From NCBI GenBank assembly GCA_964017185.1, contig OZ024874.1, positions 55,283,356 through 55,347,355 on the forward strand: a stretch of 64,000 bases of DNA, given 5' to 3'. Each line of letters opens with the position of its first letter. Position 1 is the stretch's first letter. Positions 22,050-37,100 of the stretch are shown in pieces. A program made the translations under genes and the position numbers. The notes beneath the pieces are model-generated. The model searched no databases. It was not told the origin of the DNA and saw nothing but the letters and a program-made list of their open reading frames with translations. The stretch is from Rugalucina vietnamica (taxonomy: Eukaryota > Mollusca > Bivalvia > Lucinida > Lucinidae).

Positions 22050-25000
22050 TCAGTTAAACTTGCACTTCGAGAAATCCATCTCCGGGTGGGCCTTCATAAA
22101 CCTGTAATCACAGTATAGAAATTAGAAATTAAAACAGTGTTTTCTGAGGAAAACTATGTTCCCCCCAACTGTTTAGTAATTGAAGTGTAGTTACCTTGTG
22201 ATATGAAGTTTTTTTATGGAAGACACCATGCCCATCTTGTTCTGTATGGTGTGGTAGTTTAAACATGTTTTGGACCCTGTCTAAAATTAGGTCACGATCA
22301 CCAAATTCTTATAAACTCACAACAATGCTTCTGTGCAAGTTTGGTTAAAATCCATCAATTGGTTTACAAGTTATCGCGTCCGAAAGGCTTATTTCAACAG
22401 TTATTAACTAGTGACCTTGGAAATTAGGTCAAGGTCACCAAAATCTTATCAACTCTAAGCCTCCTCCCAACAATGCTTCTGTGCAAGTTTGGTCAAAATC
22501 CATCAATTAGTTTACAAGATATCGCGTTAGAAAGACTAATTTCAACAGTTTTTGACTAGTGACCTTGGAAATTAGGTCAAGATCACCAAAATCTTATCAA
22601 CTCTGAGCCTCCTCCCAACAATGTTTCTGTGCAAGTTTGGTCAAAATCCATCAATTAGTTTACCGTTTATCGTATCGGAAAAACTAATTTCAACAGTTTT
22701 TATGGACTTGTGACCTTGAAAATTAGGTCAAGGTCATCCAAATCTAACCAACTCTGAGTCTCCTCCCAACAATGCTTCTGTGCAAGTTTGGTCAAAATCC
22801 ATCAATTGGTTTACAAGATATTGCATTGGAAAGACTAATTTCATCATTTTTTATGGACTCATGACCTTGAAAATTAGGTCAAGGTCATCAAAATCTAATC
22901 AACTCTGAGACTCCTCCCAACAATGCTTCTGTGCAAGTTCGGTCAAAATCTATCAATTGGTTTACAAGATATTGCGTTGGAAAGACTAATTTCAACATTT
23001 TTTATGGACTTGTGACCTTGAAAATTAGGTCAAGGTCACCAAAATCTAATCAACTCTGAGACTCCTCCCAACAATGCTTCTGTGCAAGTTCGGTCAAAAT
23101 CCTTCAATTGGTTTACAAGATATTGCGTTGGAAAGACTAATTTCAACAGTTTTTATGAACTCGTGACCTTGAAAATTAGGTCAAGGTCACCAAAATCTAA
23201 TCAACTCTGAGCCTCCTCCCAACAATGCTCTTGTGCAAGTTTGGTCAAAATCCATTCATTTGTTCAGAAGATATCGCGTCGGAAATCCTAATTTGATCTG
23301 TTTTCATGGGCTGGTGACCTTGAAAATGAGGTCAAGGTCACCAAAATCTAATCAACTCCTCCTCCCAACCATGTATCTATGCAAGTTTGGTCAAAATCCA
23401 TCCACTGATTCAAAAGAAATCGCGTCGGAAAGAAGCTACGCGGACGCTGATGCCGACGCCGACGGGATCCGCACCAAAAAACAATAAACACCTTCGGTTG
23501 GGGGACATAATTCCAGCTTTTAGGTTATTAAACCCTTTTCATGCTCAACTCTACTATTTTACTCATCATAAATGCTGCAATCCCAACAATAAATGGCACT
23601 AATATTTACGGGCAGGAATAATACTTGAAGTCCATTCAAATAAACCTTGAAAGAGAATTTTCTGAACAGAAATGGAATCTGCAAACTCATAAGTGTTAGT
23701 TTGATCTGTATTAAATGATCTGTGTTGTGAGAAAGCAAACAATGTAGTTTCCGAACAAGTCCAGCACAAACCCAGCTGTACAAGCATAGAAGATGGCTAG
23801 AGACAGAAAATTTTGGATTTAGAAAGTTGAGGTACTATCCGCGTAGCGAAAACAAAGGCGCTGCACCTTTGTTTTTGCATATGCAAAATGTTGGTTTTCT
23901 CATGATTTCTGCAAAAACTTTACTAACAAAATTAGAAGCCACATTACATGCTTTTCCCTCTATTCTAGTAAAACTGATACTCTGACTGCCGTTTTGAAAC
24001 TATAGGAGTTGAAACAGAAGCTTGGAAAATGATTTTTTTTTTTCAGGCTTATACACTAAACCAAACCACTACTAGCATTGAAAATCATTCCCAAAATACA
24101 CATGCAAGATGAATTGCATCTAGAAAACTTAAAACAGAAGAAAAGGCAAAGATGATACAAATCAGGCTGACTATAGGTCAAGCTTAGTAAGCATAGGCAT
24201 ATCTCAGATTTACCATTACAGAATAAATACCTGCATCTAATTGATTGTATTATGTTATTGACAATTTTGTTACAGTCAGCCATAACTGAATTATATCTAT
24301 AAATTGGATATCAAAACTCTGATTAAGCATGCATTTTAGAAGATAAACGGGAGGCTAAACTGAAACAGATTAAGCCAAGCATGCAGGGTAGTTACAACAG
24401 CCCGTCTTACTTATCCATCATCTCTTGCTTTTTCATATCATCTGAGGTCGGCAAACCCTGCTCTTTCCGTCGCTGGTCGTACATCATTTTCTCAACCATA
24501 GATCTTGTCTCCCCGTCAAGGTCAGATAACTGATAAATCATGATAGTGGTTAAAACAGTAAGAGTAAGCAAAAGCTAGTGCACACTCTGACCTTCACCTT
24601 GAAGACAGGGTCAAGGCCTGTTGCTCAAGAACTTACAGAAGGTGGGTCAAAATTCATTTTCTTCCATCTTTTCATTTTTTTTTTCCAAAAGTTCATCACA
24701 TTTTTTATAATATTATCAAATTCAAAGATATTTACTTTTCTATCAAAATTCAAATGTATACAAATATTCTTTTCTGCATTTTAAAGACTAGCAGACTAAG
24801 TATCCAAAAATAGCAGTACTGTTCTTCAGTTCTTGAGCAACATGTTCATAGCAACACGAAAGCAAAGTCAGGGTCAGCTAAAGTAAGTCAAGGTCACAGC
24901 AAGGTCAGTGTATGTCTTACTTTTCCATCATCTCTTTTTTCTTCTTGTCCTCTGATGTGGGAAGTCCCATTTCTCGCTGTCGTTGATCGTACATCATCTT

Positions 25001-28000
25001 TTCGACAATGCCACGAGTTTCCCCATCAAGGTCAGATAACTTTAAAATTATTGTAGTACTTAAGATTAGCTGAAATCTTATTGACTTAAGTTTTGTCTTA
25101 ATTTGCTAGCTGAAAAATATTATGTCAACTTTCTTCAGATTCATGTTCAAATACACAGCTTTCAAAACAAAGCATAGTTCACAATGTCTTTCAAAGATTT
25201 TATCCTTCAGGCTGATATGAAGGCCTTTGTTTCTCTTTGCTTCTGTAGTGTATGCTTGCCAGGTTCTAAATCCAAAGCAAAAGTTGTTACTATGTATCTT
25301 CAATGGCTGTACATTGTGGTTTTTGTCTGACCTGGTCCAAGATCAGGATTACAGATTTTTTCCTGCAAGTTTCATACATATATGAGCTACCGCATAAGAA
25401 AATCAACAATCTGCACATGCAAAAACAAAGCCGCAGATCAGCTGTGCAGTGACTGTACAGCTGAACAGCGCCTTTGTTTTTGCTACATGAATAGTACAAT
25501 CCCTCTTCTCAATAAATCCAAACTTTCAAGCTTCTAGCCTGCTTCTGTGACTGTACATGCCGATTTGAGTGGGGCCGGGTCAGAAACCAAAATTGTTGGT
25601 TTTCTCATGCAGAGGCTCATACTTTACCTGTAAATCCTGAAAAAGGTTATGCTCATATTACTTCCATACAAAGCATACGTACCTTGGAATTTTCTGGTTG
25701 GACTTTCTTGGTGTTAATCTCGGGATCTGTTGTGACTATTTTACTCCACCACTCCATCTTGTTTACCTGTGTGAAGCAATTTACTGCGCTATCAATGATT
25801 CACACATCAGGGGCAGATACAGGATTTCTGAATAGGGGGTTCCAATGTAGAAAAGGTGGGTTTGTTAGCCTTATTTTACACAAATTTCTTGAAATTCTTC
25901 ATGAAAAATGAAATAATTTGGGCCCAGATGGCGGTTCAAGTGAACCCCCACTAACTCTGCCAGTCCACCACAGAACATTGTACAAGACTCGCTGACCTTT
26001 TATAGCATCGCCATATTCCACTTAAGACTAGAATTCGATGACTATAACAGGATTAATAGAGACATTTTAAATAATATGAAACTTGATGCAAATCTCAGCA
26101 CCCTGCACTTCATGATCATCAACCCATATGGAGACCGCTAGACAATGGCCAGTAAATACTGTTATTACTCATTAATTGTAAATGAGCAGCGTCATGAGAA
26201 AACCAACATTTTGCATATGAGAAAACAAAGGTGCACATCAGCTTTGCAGTGACTGCGAAGCTGATCAGCGCCTTTGTTTTCACTATGTGGATAGTACAAT
26301 TCCTCTACTTGCTAAATCCAAAATGTTCAACTCTAGCCATCTTTTGTGCTTGTACAGCCTGATTTATGTCGGACCTGGTTGGAAACCACATTGTTGGTTT
26401 TCTCATGAGGGGGCTCTAATAAAATTTGTTTAAAATGCAACTTAACAACCCTGTTGAATACTTTCAACTGATCATATCCATTATATTTCTACTGGAAATT
26501 CAAATTAGAAATTCTGTTCAGATACCTTCTGTATGGCTATTTGTACAATTTTCCTATCTTCTATGGTCCATGTTGATTCTTCTACTTTGATATCATGTTG
26601 CAAATCACCATCTATGATAGGTGGGTGGCCCTTTAAACCAGCTTTTAATCGCTGAAAATGGTTAACATTGAAAATTCTCACTTTGTTCCTGTTTATTCAT
26701 ATGATTTGTTGCAAGTTTATCAGTAATCAGGTGGTCAGCCAGGTGGTTATAAGCTTTGCCTGGAGGCACAAGCAGCCATCTGTTAATAACGGCCCAAATG
26801 TGCAGGGGCCTGGTATAATGAGACATCCTCATTTGCCAGTTAGTATGCACATTCACTACATCTGATCAGCTCTCTTGATATTTGCCTCCTAGATAGTGCC
26901 TGTGGCTTTGTGTTGTTAAAACTTGTCAGAAGCTGCATATAAACTTAAATTCTAGGATGAAATTGATTTGTCTCTCTTACCTTCTTTTCTAAGCTTATCA
27001 CCAGGTCTTTGCTTTTGATTGGAAATGATACATTGAATGGAATTCTGATCTGAAAGACAAGATAGGAAAATACTGGTAACACAGTAATTGTTGAAGGTTA
27101 CTGGTCAAAACCAAATAAGCACTCTTAAACTATAATTGAGCCTTCAAATGAGAAAACCAACAATCTGGGGCCAGTTGTTCAAAACTAACGACGTCGTTAG
27201 TTAACGATTCGTTAAAATTTCAAACATTAATACTACAAATACACTGTCATTTTTTGTTGAAAAAATGTGAGAATCCTTTGCTCTGCAAAGGATTCTCACA
27301 TTTTTTCAACAAAAAATAACAGTGTATTTGTTACTTTAGCTGATATTTGCTTGACAAATTTATGTCTTAACGATATCGTTAAGCTAACGATGCTTTGAAC
27401 AACTGGGCCCTGGGTATCTGTCCCAGTCCAACAAAAAACAAGTTGTACACCCAAATGGCAAAGAAGCAGGCTAGAAGCTTGAAATTTCTTATTTAGAAAG
27501 ATGAGACATTGTAGTATCAATGGATGATCTATGGGTGCCTTTGCTTTTTCCTATGCATATTGTTGGGTGGCTTAATTAGAATTGCTTTCAGGTAACCATC
27601 AACTCTAAAAAGATGGAAACGCAAACATTGTGTCTGATATCTTAATGGAATAACCTGCATATGAGCCGCGCCATGAGAAAACCAGATTTTTGCCTAGGCG
27701 AAAACAAAGGCGCAGATCAGCTTCGCAGTAACTTTGTTTTCGCTTCACAGATAGTACAATTAGTCTTCTTCTTAAATTCGAAATTTCAAGCTTCAAACCT
27801 GTTTCTGTGACTGTACATGCTGGTTTGTGTCAGACCTGGTCGGAAACTTGGAAGACCATTTTTTCTCGCGTCACGGCTCATTATCTTAATGGAACTGACA
27901 TCACTTGAAATGTAATTCAACTGAAATAGCGTAGACTAGTAAAGACAGTAAAACAATACCTCAATTTCTTCTAGTGTTTGCGTCCAGCTATAGTTTTCAT

Positions 28001-28081
28001 AATCAGCTCCGTTACCAGAGTTAGGTTTTAGCTTTCCTTTGTCCGCTTCATCCTCTTCTTCATCAGACTATATATATAAAA

Positions 28082-28115
<34 letters not shown>

Positions 28116-31100
28116 AGAGAAAAATGACCTATGGTTTCATCTACCAAGAGATTTCTATCTGAAAACTTAGCATCATACAATAATAAGCATTTCTGATCAA
28201 GCTTATTTTGAAATTTTACCACGGCCATCTTTCTTATTACTATTTCGAAACCGTTTTCAACTGTCCCTTAAAAACCTTTCTCTTTGGATCATTAAAAGAG
28301 GAGGAATGTTCATTAAAAGAGGAGGAATGTTCATTAAAAGAGGAGGAATGTTCATTAAAAGAGGAGGAATGTTCATTAAAATATTTCACATGGAGATGTT
28401 ACCATGATGGTTTTCTATACCTTTGATCCCTTGTCATCCTTTGCATCACCATTACTGACAGCTGGTTCTGGTTCTTTGACTGGTTCTGATGGTTTCTGTT
28501 TCTTCTGAAACCAAATTATATCATGAATAAGACTCAGGAGTGAGGGGCTAAGGGAACCTGCTGCCTCCATATTTTGATATATCCTTTATAATGAGATGTA
28601 TAATGATACTTACTCATTTAACTAGCAAAGTTCCTTGGAATTTGGAAGCATACATGACTAAAAAACTGTTGGCTTCGACATTAAACACTGTCTTACATGA
28701 AATCGTATAAACACAGTCTTCTGCCCAACCCTTGCATAAATTAATTCTAAGGATGGGTAAACTTCCTGCTCTTACAGTGGTCTACAGTGTTTTATAAAAC
28801 AGAACTTTAGAAAAGCTATGTAAAGCATGGCACTTGAGACAAATTTCAGTATTCATTACGAAAACATGCCCATGCAATAAACAGAGATTTTTTGAGCTTT
28901 AAAAATTGAAAATTTTCAGCTGAAAAGTTTTCATATTTTTCTTATTTTTGCTCAAAACATAGATTGTGGGTACACGTTAGAACCGCCTTGCCGAGGACAT
29001 ACCCCTGCATACCCCAGTTTTTCTATATAAAAGTGGGGTTCAAGGGGGTATTCATTGCACGGACATGTTTTCCTGATGATTTCCTTAGTCACAAAAATAG
29101 ATATCACCTCATCAATTTGTTTCTGTAATTTCTCCGCCTCTTCATCTGTCAATTCCTTGATCTTTGGTTCATTCTTTGCTGCTTCTTCTTCTGCCTTCTT
29201 CTTCGCCAGTCTCTCTTTTCTCTTCCTCTCTTCTTCTTCTCTCTCCTCCTGCAGCTGACGATGCTTCTCCAGGGCTATAGATTCATGCTTCTTGAACTTC
29301 TCTAAGATTAACTGAAAAAGATTATGACAATTTTTGTCTTCTCAGAAAAAGCAACAGGATTGAAATTTTATGCGATGCACATAAAATAAATCACATCTAC
29401 CCAGTTTTACTAGTCCTTGTTGGTGACACATTGTTAGGTGTCAACAGTTACTGTGAAAACTCTTGAAAATCAAATCGGACTGAAATGGTTTTGTTTCTTG
29501 AACATATGTATTGTCTAGTCTTTTGTCAACAGAATACATGTATAGTCTAAGCCACCTACCCTCTGTGCTTTTCCCTTTTCTCCTCCGGTGTAGAAGTCTG
29601 TCTTTCTTGCCAGAAAACTGAATATCGTGTCTAGAAGCTGGAAGATAAAACAGTATTGTCTTTAGAAAACTTTTTTTTTTTACTGCAATGATTTAAAAGT
29701 TCCATCAGCTTGTGAGCTTTATGCACATTTTTGCACGCAAAAAACAGATTCACTCGTATTCAAAAGGGCACAATGGCAGAACATGTTCCAACTGCATTTT
29801 TGTCTAGTCTAAGTGCTATCAGGAAATATCCAATACTGCTAAATCCCCTTAAAATCCTCTTCTTCACCTGAGCCGAAGGCTCACAAGGTGAGCTTATAGG
29901 ATGGCCATGCTCTGTCGTCCGTCCGTCCATCCTCTGTCCACAATTTCAAAGATCTTCTCCTCTGAAACCGCTTGGCCAATCAAAGCCAAACTTCATGTGG
30001 AGCATTCTTAGGAAGGGGGAACAAAAGGTTATATAAATGGTACAGGTCACATGACCAAGATGGCCGCCATGGCTATAAATAGCAAAACCTTTAAAAATCT
30101 TCTTCTCCAGAACCAGTGGGCTGATTTCCACGAAACTTGGTATGTAGCATCGGGGAGGTGGGCCCATCATAGTTTATATAAATCATGACCCTAGGATGAC
30201 CTTGACCTATTTTACGGCAAGGTCAACTTAGGTCGCCAATGCATTTGAATGGGGAAAAAATGGTAAAATGCTATTTAATGGGTAAAACTTAGTGGGAATA
30301 GGCAAATGGACAGAAGATTAATGTTAATGGAAAATTTTAGCCCCTGGGGGTTGTCTGCCCCTGCCCCGGGGCTATATACATGTATATTTCCATAATAATG
30401 AAACATCTCCCCTGAAACCGCTTGGCCAATCAAAGCCAAACGTCATATGGAGCATCCTTGGGAAGGGGGAAAGAAAGTTTATATAAATGGTCAAGATCAC
30501 ATGACCAAGATGGCCGCCATGGCTGTAAATAGACAAAATCTTTGAAAATCTTCTTCTCAAGAACCAGAAGGCCTATGATTTTGAAACTTGGCATGAAGCA
30601 TCAGGCAATAAAGCTCTACAAAGTTTGTATAAATCATGACCCTGGGATGACCTTGACCTTTTTTACAGCAAGGTCAACTTAGGCCGCCCATGCATTTGAA
30701 TGGGAAAAAATAGGAAAATGTCATTTAATGGCTAAAAACTTGCTAAGAATGAGCAAATGGACAGAAGATTTATGTTTATGAAAATATTTTGGGCCCAGAG
30801 GGTTGTCTGCCCCTGCCCCGGGGCTATATACATGTGTATGACCATAATATTCAAACATCTTCTCTGAAACCGCTTGGCCAATCTAAGCAAAACTTTATGT
30901 GGAGCATTCTTAGGAAGAGTGAATGAAAGTTTATATAAATGGTCAAGGTCACATGACCAAGATGGCCGCAATGGCTATAAATAGCAAAAACTTTTAAAAA
31001 TCTTCTTCTCCAGAACCAGAAGGCCTATGATTTTGAAACTTGGCATGAAGCACCAGGCAATGAAGCTCTCCAAAGTTTGTATTTAAATCATGACCCTGGG

Positions 31101-34100
31101 ATGACCTTGACCTTTTTGACGGCAATGTCAACTTAGGTTGCCCACGCATTTGAATGGGGAAAATTGTTACAATGTCATTTGAAGTGCAAAACTTGCAGTA
31201 AATTGGCAAATGGACTGAATCTTTATGATTTAAAAAAGAAATTGACTCCAGAGGTTGCTCTGACCCTGCCCTGGGGTTATATACATGTATAGTCAAACAA
31301 GTTTATTGGTATATATCTCGGGTCTCAGGTGAGCGTTTACAGGACCATTGGTCCTCTGGTTTGTTGCACCCGGTCCATATGGTTTAACTGTGTAACAGGC
31401 TTGACTAGGCTTCTCCAGTCTTTAACCAATGGCACATGACAATTTTCTAGCACATACTGCTGATGAGACTGGTGATGCATAATGTGACCTAGTGTATGGC
31501 AAGCCAAATGCACATTAATCCTTTAAACCTAGGTTTGAACTTCAAACTGGGGTTTGAAAATTTCTAACCTCGGTTTGAAAACATTAAACATTGGCTAGTT
31601 GAACCACCAAGTTTCAAACTTGTGCATTTGGCCAGCTTAAAACAGTTTGAAACTATAATCAACCCTGGTTTAAAGAATTATTGTGTGCTTTGAATTTCAA
31701 ACCTTGGTTTAAAGTTTTCAAACCTTGATTTAAAGAAATAATGTGCACTTGGTTTGCCATACTAGTGCATTACATACAGCTGAATCTCACCTTTGTTCAC
31801 TGCATCTAGATGTAGACTAAGAGTGACAATTAGAGCACTCACTGGAACTCATTCAACTTTGAAGCCTTATGCTCAAGACATTTACATTAATAACCAGTTA
31901 TGAACTTCCCCATTTTTTATTATCATTTGGGAGTCCACTTTCATTTTAAGGGACATAAGGAGTGATAAAACACATGTATAAATTGACAAAATTTGTCCAA
32001 GCAAACAGAATAGCCCTAGATGGGACACTGTATCACATCTGAGACTATACTGTTTGCCTTTGTTCCATAAACAGGCTCATATGAGCCAAAAGGCAGGCAA
32101 AACATAATGGCTGTTTATTCTGTAGGCCAGTTTATTTTGTGCTAATCTTTGATTTGGTTGATGCTAGCTGGATGGCTACCTTACTGGGAAAGAGCTAGTC
32201 ATGTGTTACTAAAACTTTTGTACTCTCTTGTCTTGTCTTAACTTTCCCACCAGGTGTTTTGGTTAGAATTTTGAATTTAATTGTATCAGTTCCTAGATCT
32301 TCTATTCTCGTTCTCTATTTATTTATCTTTTTTATCCACATTTGAGCTGCTTCATGAGAAAACCAACAATCTGGGTTTCCAGTGGGTCTGTCACAAACCG
32401 GTCTGTACAGTCATAGAAGAAAACTAGACGCTTAAAACTTTGGATGTATATAAGTAGAAGAATTGTAGTATCCATGTGGCGAAAACAAAGGCGCTGTAAC
32501 TGCACAAAGCTTAAAACTTTGGATATAAGTAGAAGAATTGTACTATCCATGTGGCGAAAACAAAGGTAAAGGTGCAGTAACTGCACAGCTGATCTGCGCT
32601 TTTGTTTTCGCAAAATATGGTTTTCTCATTACACAGCTGTTTTTATTGATTCTATTTTTATCCATATTTATAACCGCGACATCTGTTGTTCGACAAAAAC
32701 TGGGCTTTATAGCGTGTAGTCTCAAAAGCTAGCAAGACGCTTAAGTTTTCTGCCATTTCCGATTTAAGCAGATGGATTATACTATATAAGCGAACACAAA
32801 GGCACACATCAGTTTGGTAGCTACCAAGCCCGTCTTTCAACAAGCAAATGCTTGCTCCTCATTTCATTATGACCATTTAGTTCACATAAGGGCATAGGCC
32901 AGGAAGAAAAAGTAAACAAACTTTACATTAATTTTATTCACAGAAACATGAAAATTTTATTTAGTTTTCTGTTTACTAAGGCAAGAAAAAATAGTAGAGT
33001 TGCTTATGTAACGAAAAATGCTCCCGTGGACTTTTCTTGTTAATCAGGGTTTTTATATACAAAAATGTTCATTAGCATGTGTAGGTTTCAAAAATGTTTC
33101 CTGCCATTTTTTCTAATAACTTTCAAGGTCAAGGTCAAAGGTCAAAGGTCACGGCTAAGGCTTAATGGTGTGACTTACAATATCCTTAATTATGACCAAG
33201 ATAATGTTTTTGAAAAGTACAAAACTAGTGTAATTGATAGTAAACACATTTCGACAATTTTTGATGCCACTTTCAATTGACCTTGAATATCCAATTCTAA
33301 AGGTCAAAGGTCATTTATGCCAAATTTGTAAGAAAAATTACAGACATACGGCTTATTTATCGGCGCATTACAAAGTCAGCAGTATATAGGATGAATCTTT
33401 GACATAGATGGTATCTTAAATATTTGTAGGTTTGGTATACATTAGTTATTTGCACCTCCATGTCACAAACAGTTGCCATAGCAACAACACTTTATGGTAG
33501 CCTTAGCGTGAATTTTGAATGATTTTAATAGCTCATTTAAATGATTAATCATTGAATTATCTATTAGTGTTGTAGTGGTTTTGAATCAACATGGGGATTA
33601 ATGAAAATGTTTTAATGCATTTATTACTTGCATAAACAATCCCCACAACTTTAATCTTACAGTTAAACGTCAAGGTCAAATGATAATGGTCGAATGATAC
33701 AACGAACACCCCGTCCATGACCCCCTTTTAAAATAGCGCGGAAACGGGGATATATATATATACAAGATTAATCATATGTCAGCAACAACTTGCCTTAAAT
33801 CATTGAATGTTTTATCAAAGCAAAGATAAACCCCTTTCATCTCATGGTAACATTTGCAAATTATCTAATTTGCATATTCATGAATATTAATGAAAACATA
33901 TAAAAATCACTGAAAAACCAAACAAACAAGAAAACCACCGTGGTATTCCTGGAGCTAATTTGACCTACCTTGCGCCCCAGGATGATTTTTAATGGGTGCA
34001 AAATCGTTCATTGGGACCCCAGAAATGCTTTTGTTAATAGAGATAAATTTTTTGCACTATGAAAAAATGCATGGTTTCCATAGCAACCATTAACACGATT

Positions 34101-37100
34101 TTTGAGCATGGGCATGTGCATACAAAATTGTTCATATATCCGCTATTATTTATCCTAGACCACTGAATCAGATCTCATTTTAAAGCTTAGACATTGTCCT
34201 TTTATCCTATGGTACGTAGTAACAGAGTCAGTGATCAGTGTTCAATTCCTCATGTATTGTATTGTATACAGTTTGAGAGAAATAAAGTTATATTATGTTA
34301 TGTTATGTTATGTTATGTTATGTTATGTTATGTTATGTTATGTTATGTCATATACATGATCTCGTGTAGAGTTGTTTGGTACCCGTGTCGATCGTTTCAA
34401 GATGGCCGCGAGTCAAACAAGGAATTTGTAAGTCGCCTTTCTTTTGTAAAAATATTAGTTATTTTCAATGCTAGGGGTCCATCTCAGACACTGGCAGGAT
34501 AGGAGAAAATCAGATTTTACGATTTTGATATTGCCATTTCGCTGTCTGGCAAGAATTTGGCCGGAATGAGTAGGTGACTTACGTGATTTTAAATCCAAGC
34601 GGAGATCAATAAGGCTGTGGGGACGTTTTGTCTTTTAAACATTCTATTAGCCAAGACCCCCAAACACTTACCCTAGCCCTGGTAACACACAGAAACTTTC
34701 CTGGTAGAAAAAAAAATGAGCTTGATTTTACCAGTCAGGCTACTGTGTAGAGACCATCAAAATTTTTAGCCAGCACCCGTGTAGACACAGGTAAATTTTG
34801 ACTATTATGTAACTGTATAGATGCAGATTTTGGATACTGTGTATCCGGTCGGGTATATCTACCTCGTACCTGTTTCAATTGCTAGTGGTAAGTTGCAACT
34901 GCGGAATTTGGCGAGTACGCAGATTATAAACGAGTATTTTGTTTATATGATTGTAGAACATTGTCACAGCAATCATTTGATACCAATTATAGCTCTATAT
35001 GTCTATCAGAAGCCAAGATACATTTTATTTTCTATGTATACCGCCTTATTTTTTCGTAATTTTCCTGTGAATTCGAAAGGTTTGGTTAATACTCTTAAAA
35101 CAAAAGTCAAATGACTTATATATTGTAGTACAGGATGATATAATTTTGCCCTAGCAACCATTTGATGCCATTTTCAGCATGTTAGAGCTTTTGGTTGTAG
35201 GTTTACTCGTTTAATTTTCCCACTTTTTCATTACTATTTATGAAGTTTTCATTAAAATTCATGAAATTAAAAATCAGATCATTCTTGTATGTGACTTAAG
35301 TGTCATAGTACACTGCAATAGCATTCAATTGATACTTCTTTCAGCATACTGGGTATGTAAACAGCTATGGCACAAGTGATTTTGTGCGTATACCCCATAT
35401 TTTTCCAAGATTTTTTTCTCCAATTTTTGTGTGTTTTATTAATTTTCATGAGTATGCAAATTCAATGATTTGTGTAATAGGTATTAAGGTTAAACTGCTA
35501 GGTCCATGCTTCACTATCAGACCAATTTAAGTATTGTAGAGCATGCTATTGTTGGTATTTGAATATTTTTGTGAGTACAACCTAGTCTTTAGAATCACAC
35601 TAGGGGTGGGTGTGGAAACTATGTAATGTTGCATCATGCAAATGTGTTCATTGTTAAGGACAACCTTTATGGCATTAAGGAGGTCCCTCTGACCACACTG
35701 GCAACCATGAAAATTGGTTTCAGGGATATAATTATGGATATTATAACTCACCCAAAACCTTGTAATGGCTATAGTTTTCCCTCGTTTATCCTCGATTTTC
35801 GATTTTTTGTTAATATTCATGACAATGTAAATGAGATTGTTTTCATTTTGGGCCCACAACATCAATAAATATATCATATGATATGGTTCTATAATAAAGT
35901 GTCACAATGATAATTTGATGGTTTGGGCCTGAAATTAGTTTATTTATGGATTGTTAACGATTTTTTTCTGTCATTTATTAATGTTTTCATTAAAATTCAA
36001 GAATATGTAAATTAGATAACTTGCATTACTTACAAAAGTTCAAAGGGCAATGTCTAAGTATTTGTATTTACTACCATATAACGATATATACACTGAATTG
36101 TAGCCGCATGATAACCAATGATATAAACGCTGGTATAATATTTTGAGGTTGTGACCTTTGATCTTGACCTATAGTGATCAAAGCAAAATAGACAGAAATC
36201 ATTTTTGAAACTATTATTTTGTAATACCTTAGTCATGCTTGTAATAAATCCATCGAATTCGACTAAAATCTTGTCGAAATATTTATTCAAAACCCATATT
36301 ATTTTGTTAATAAAAGTCTTGGTTGCTATGACAACACAATTAGAATAAAGATAAAAGTGAGATTTATATTACAGCCATCAAAATACAAAACATAATTGGT
36401 CGCTGTAAGTTATCTTATCTTGCTCTGGCTCTGTAATCACGTTGTAAAATGAGATTCTTGCGTATATTTTCGACACACGTGAGCGAAATGACATTGACCT
36501 TTCAAATAAATAGTTCAAGGTGATATGAGAGTGACATAAGAATTACGGTCAGGTATGTGCTAAAGAATTTAGCTAGTTAAAGAGCAGTTTCAAAACAAAT
36601 GGCCCCAAAGTGTGACATTGGATTAAAACACTAAAAGTGTTATTTTGCAGACAAATCTGGCCTTATTTGTACCGTTATACCACTAAATTTAAAATTTTGA
36701 ATAGAATCAATAAAATATGAAGAATGGTTCTTAAAAATGATGGCGTTTCTTCAAATGTTTAGCTGTAAAGTGGAAAAAATCTTACACTCCTTACTTTCTA
36801 AGCAAACACTCATAAAAATGTAAAAAAGTGACAGAGCTAAACCAATTGTTATGTTAACTGAATTGGGGCCTGAGATTAGTATAAACAGTAAGAAAATAAA
36901 TGACAACCACAAGTATTAAACATTTGCTGACCAATAATTATGAAATCTAATACTCCTTACTTTTAGATCCCCAGTGAATTTCCGTGCGGTGATATAAAAA
37001 TCCGAAACTACCAGAGTGGTGATGCTGTTCATTATTTTTTTTTTATCTATATATTCATATGTTTCATATTTTGTATCTCTTCAATTTATATTCCTTAATT

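Noticed and set aside
28208-28426. Open frame with repeated SLKEEEC
   Set aside because: It is a 21-bp minisatellite (multiple of three) in a NUDC intron on the opposite strand.
29946-31296. Several minus-strand frames with similar proteins ([15 protein letters not shown])
   Set aside because: They are the 450-bp tandem units of a non-coding element read three times, with stops between.
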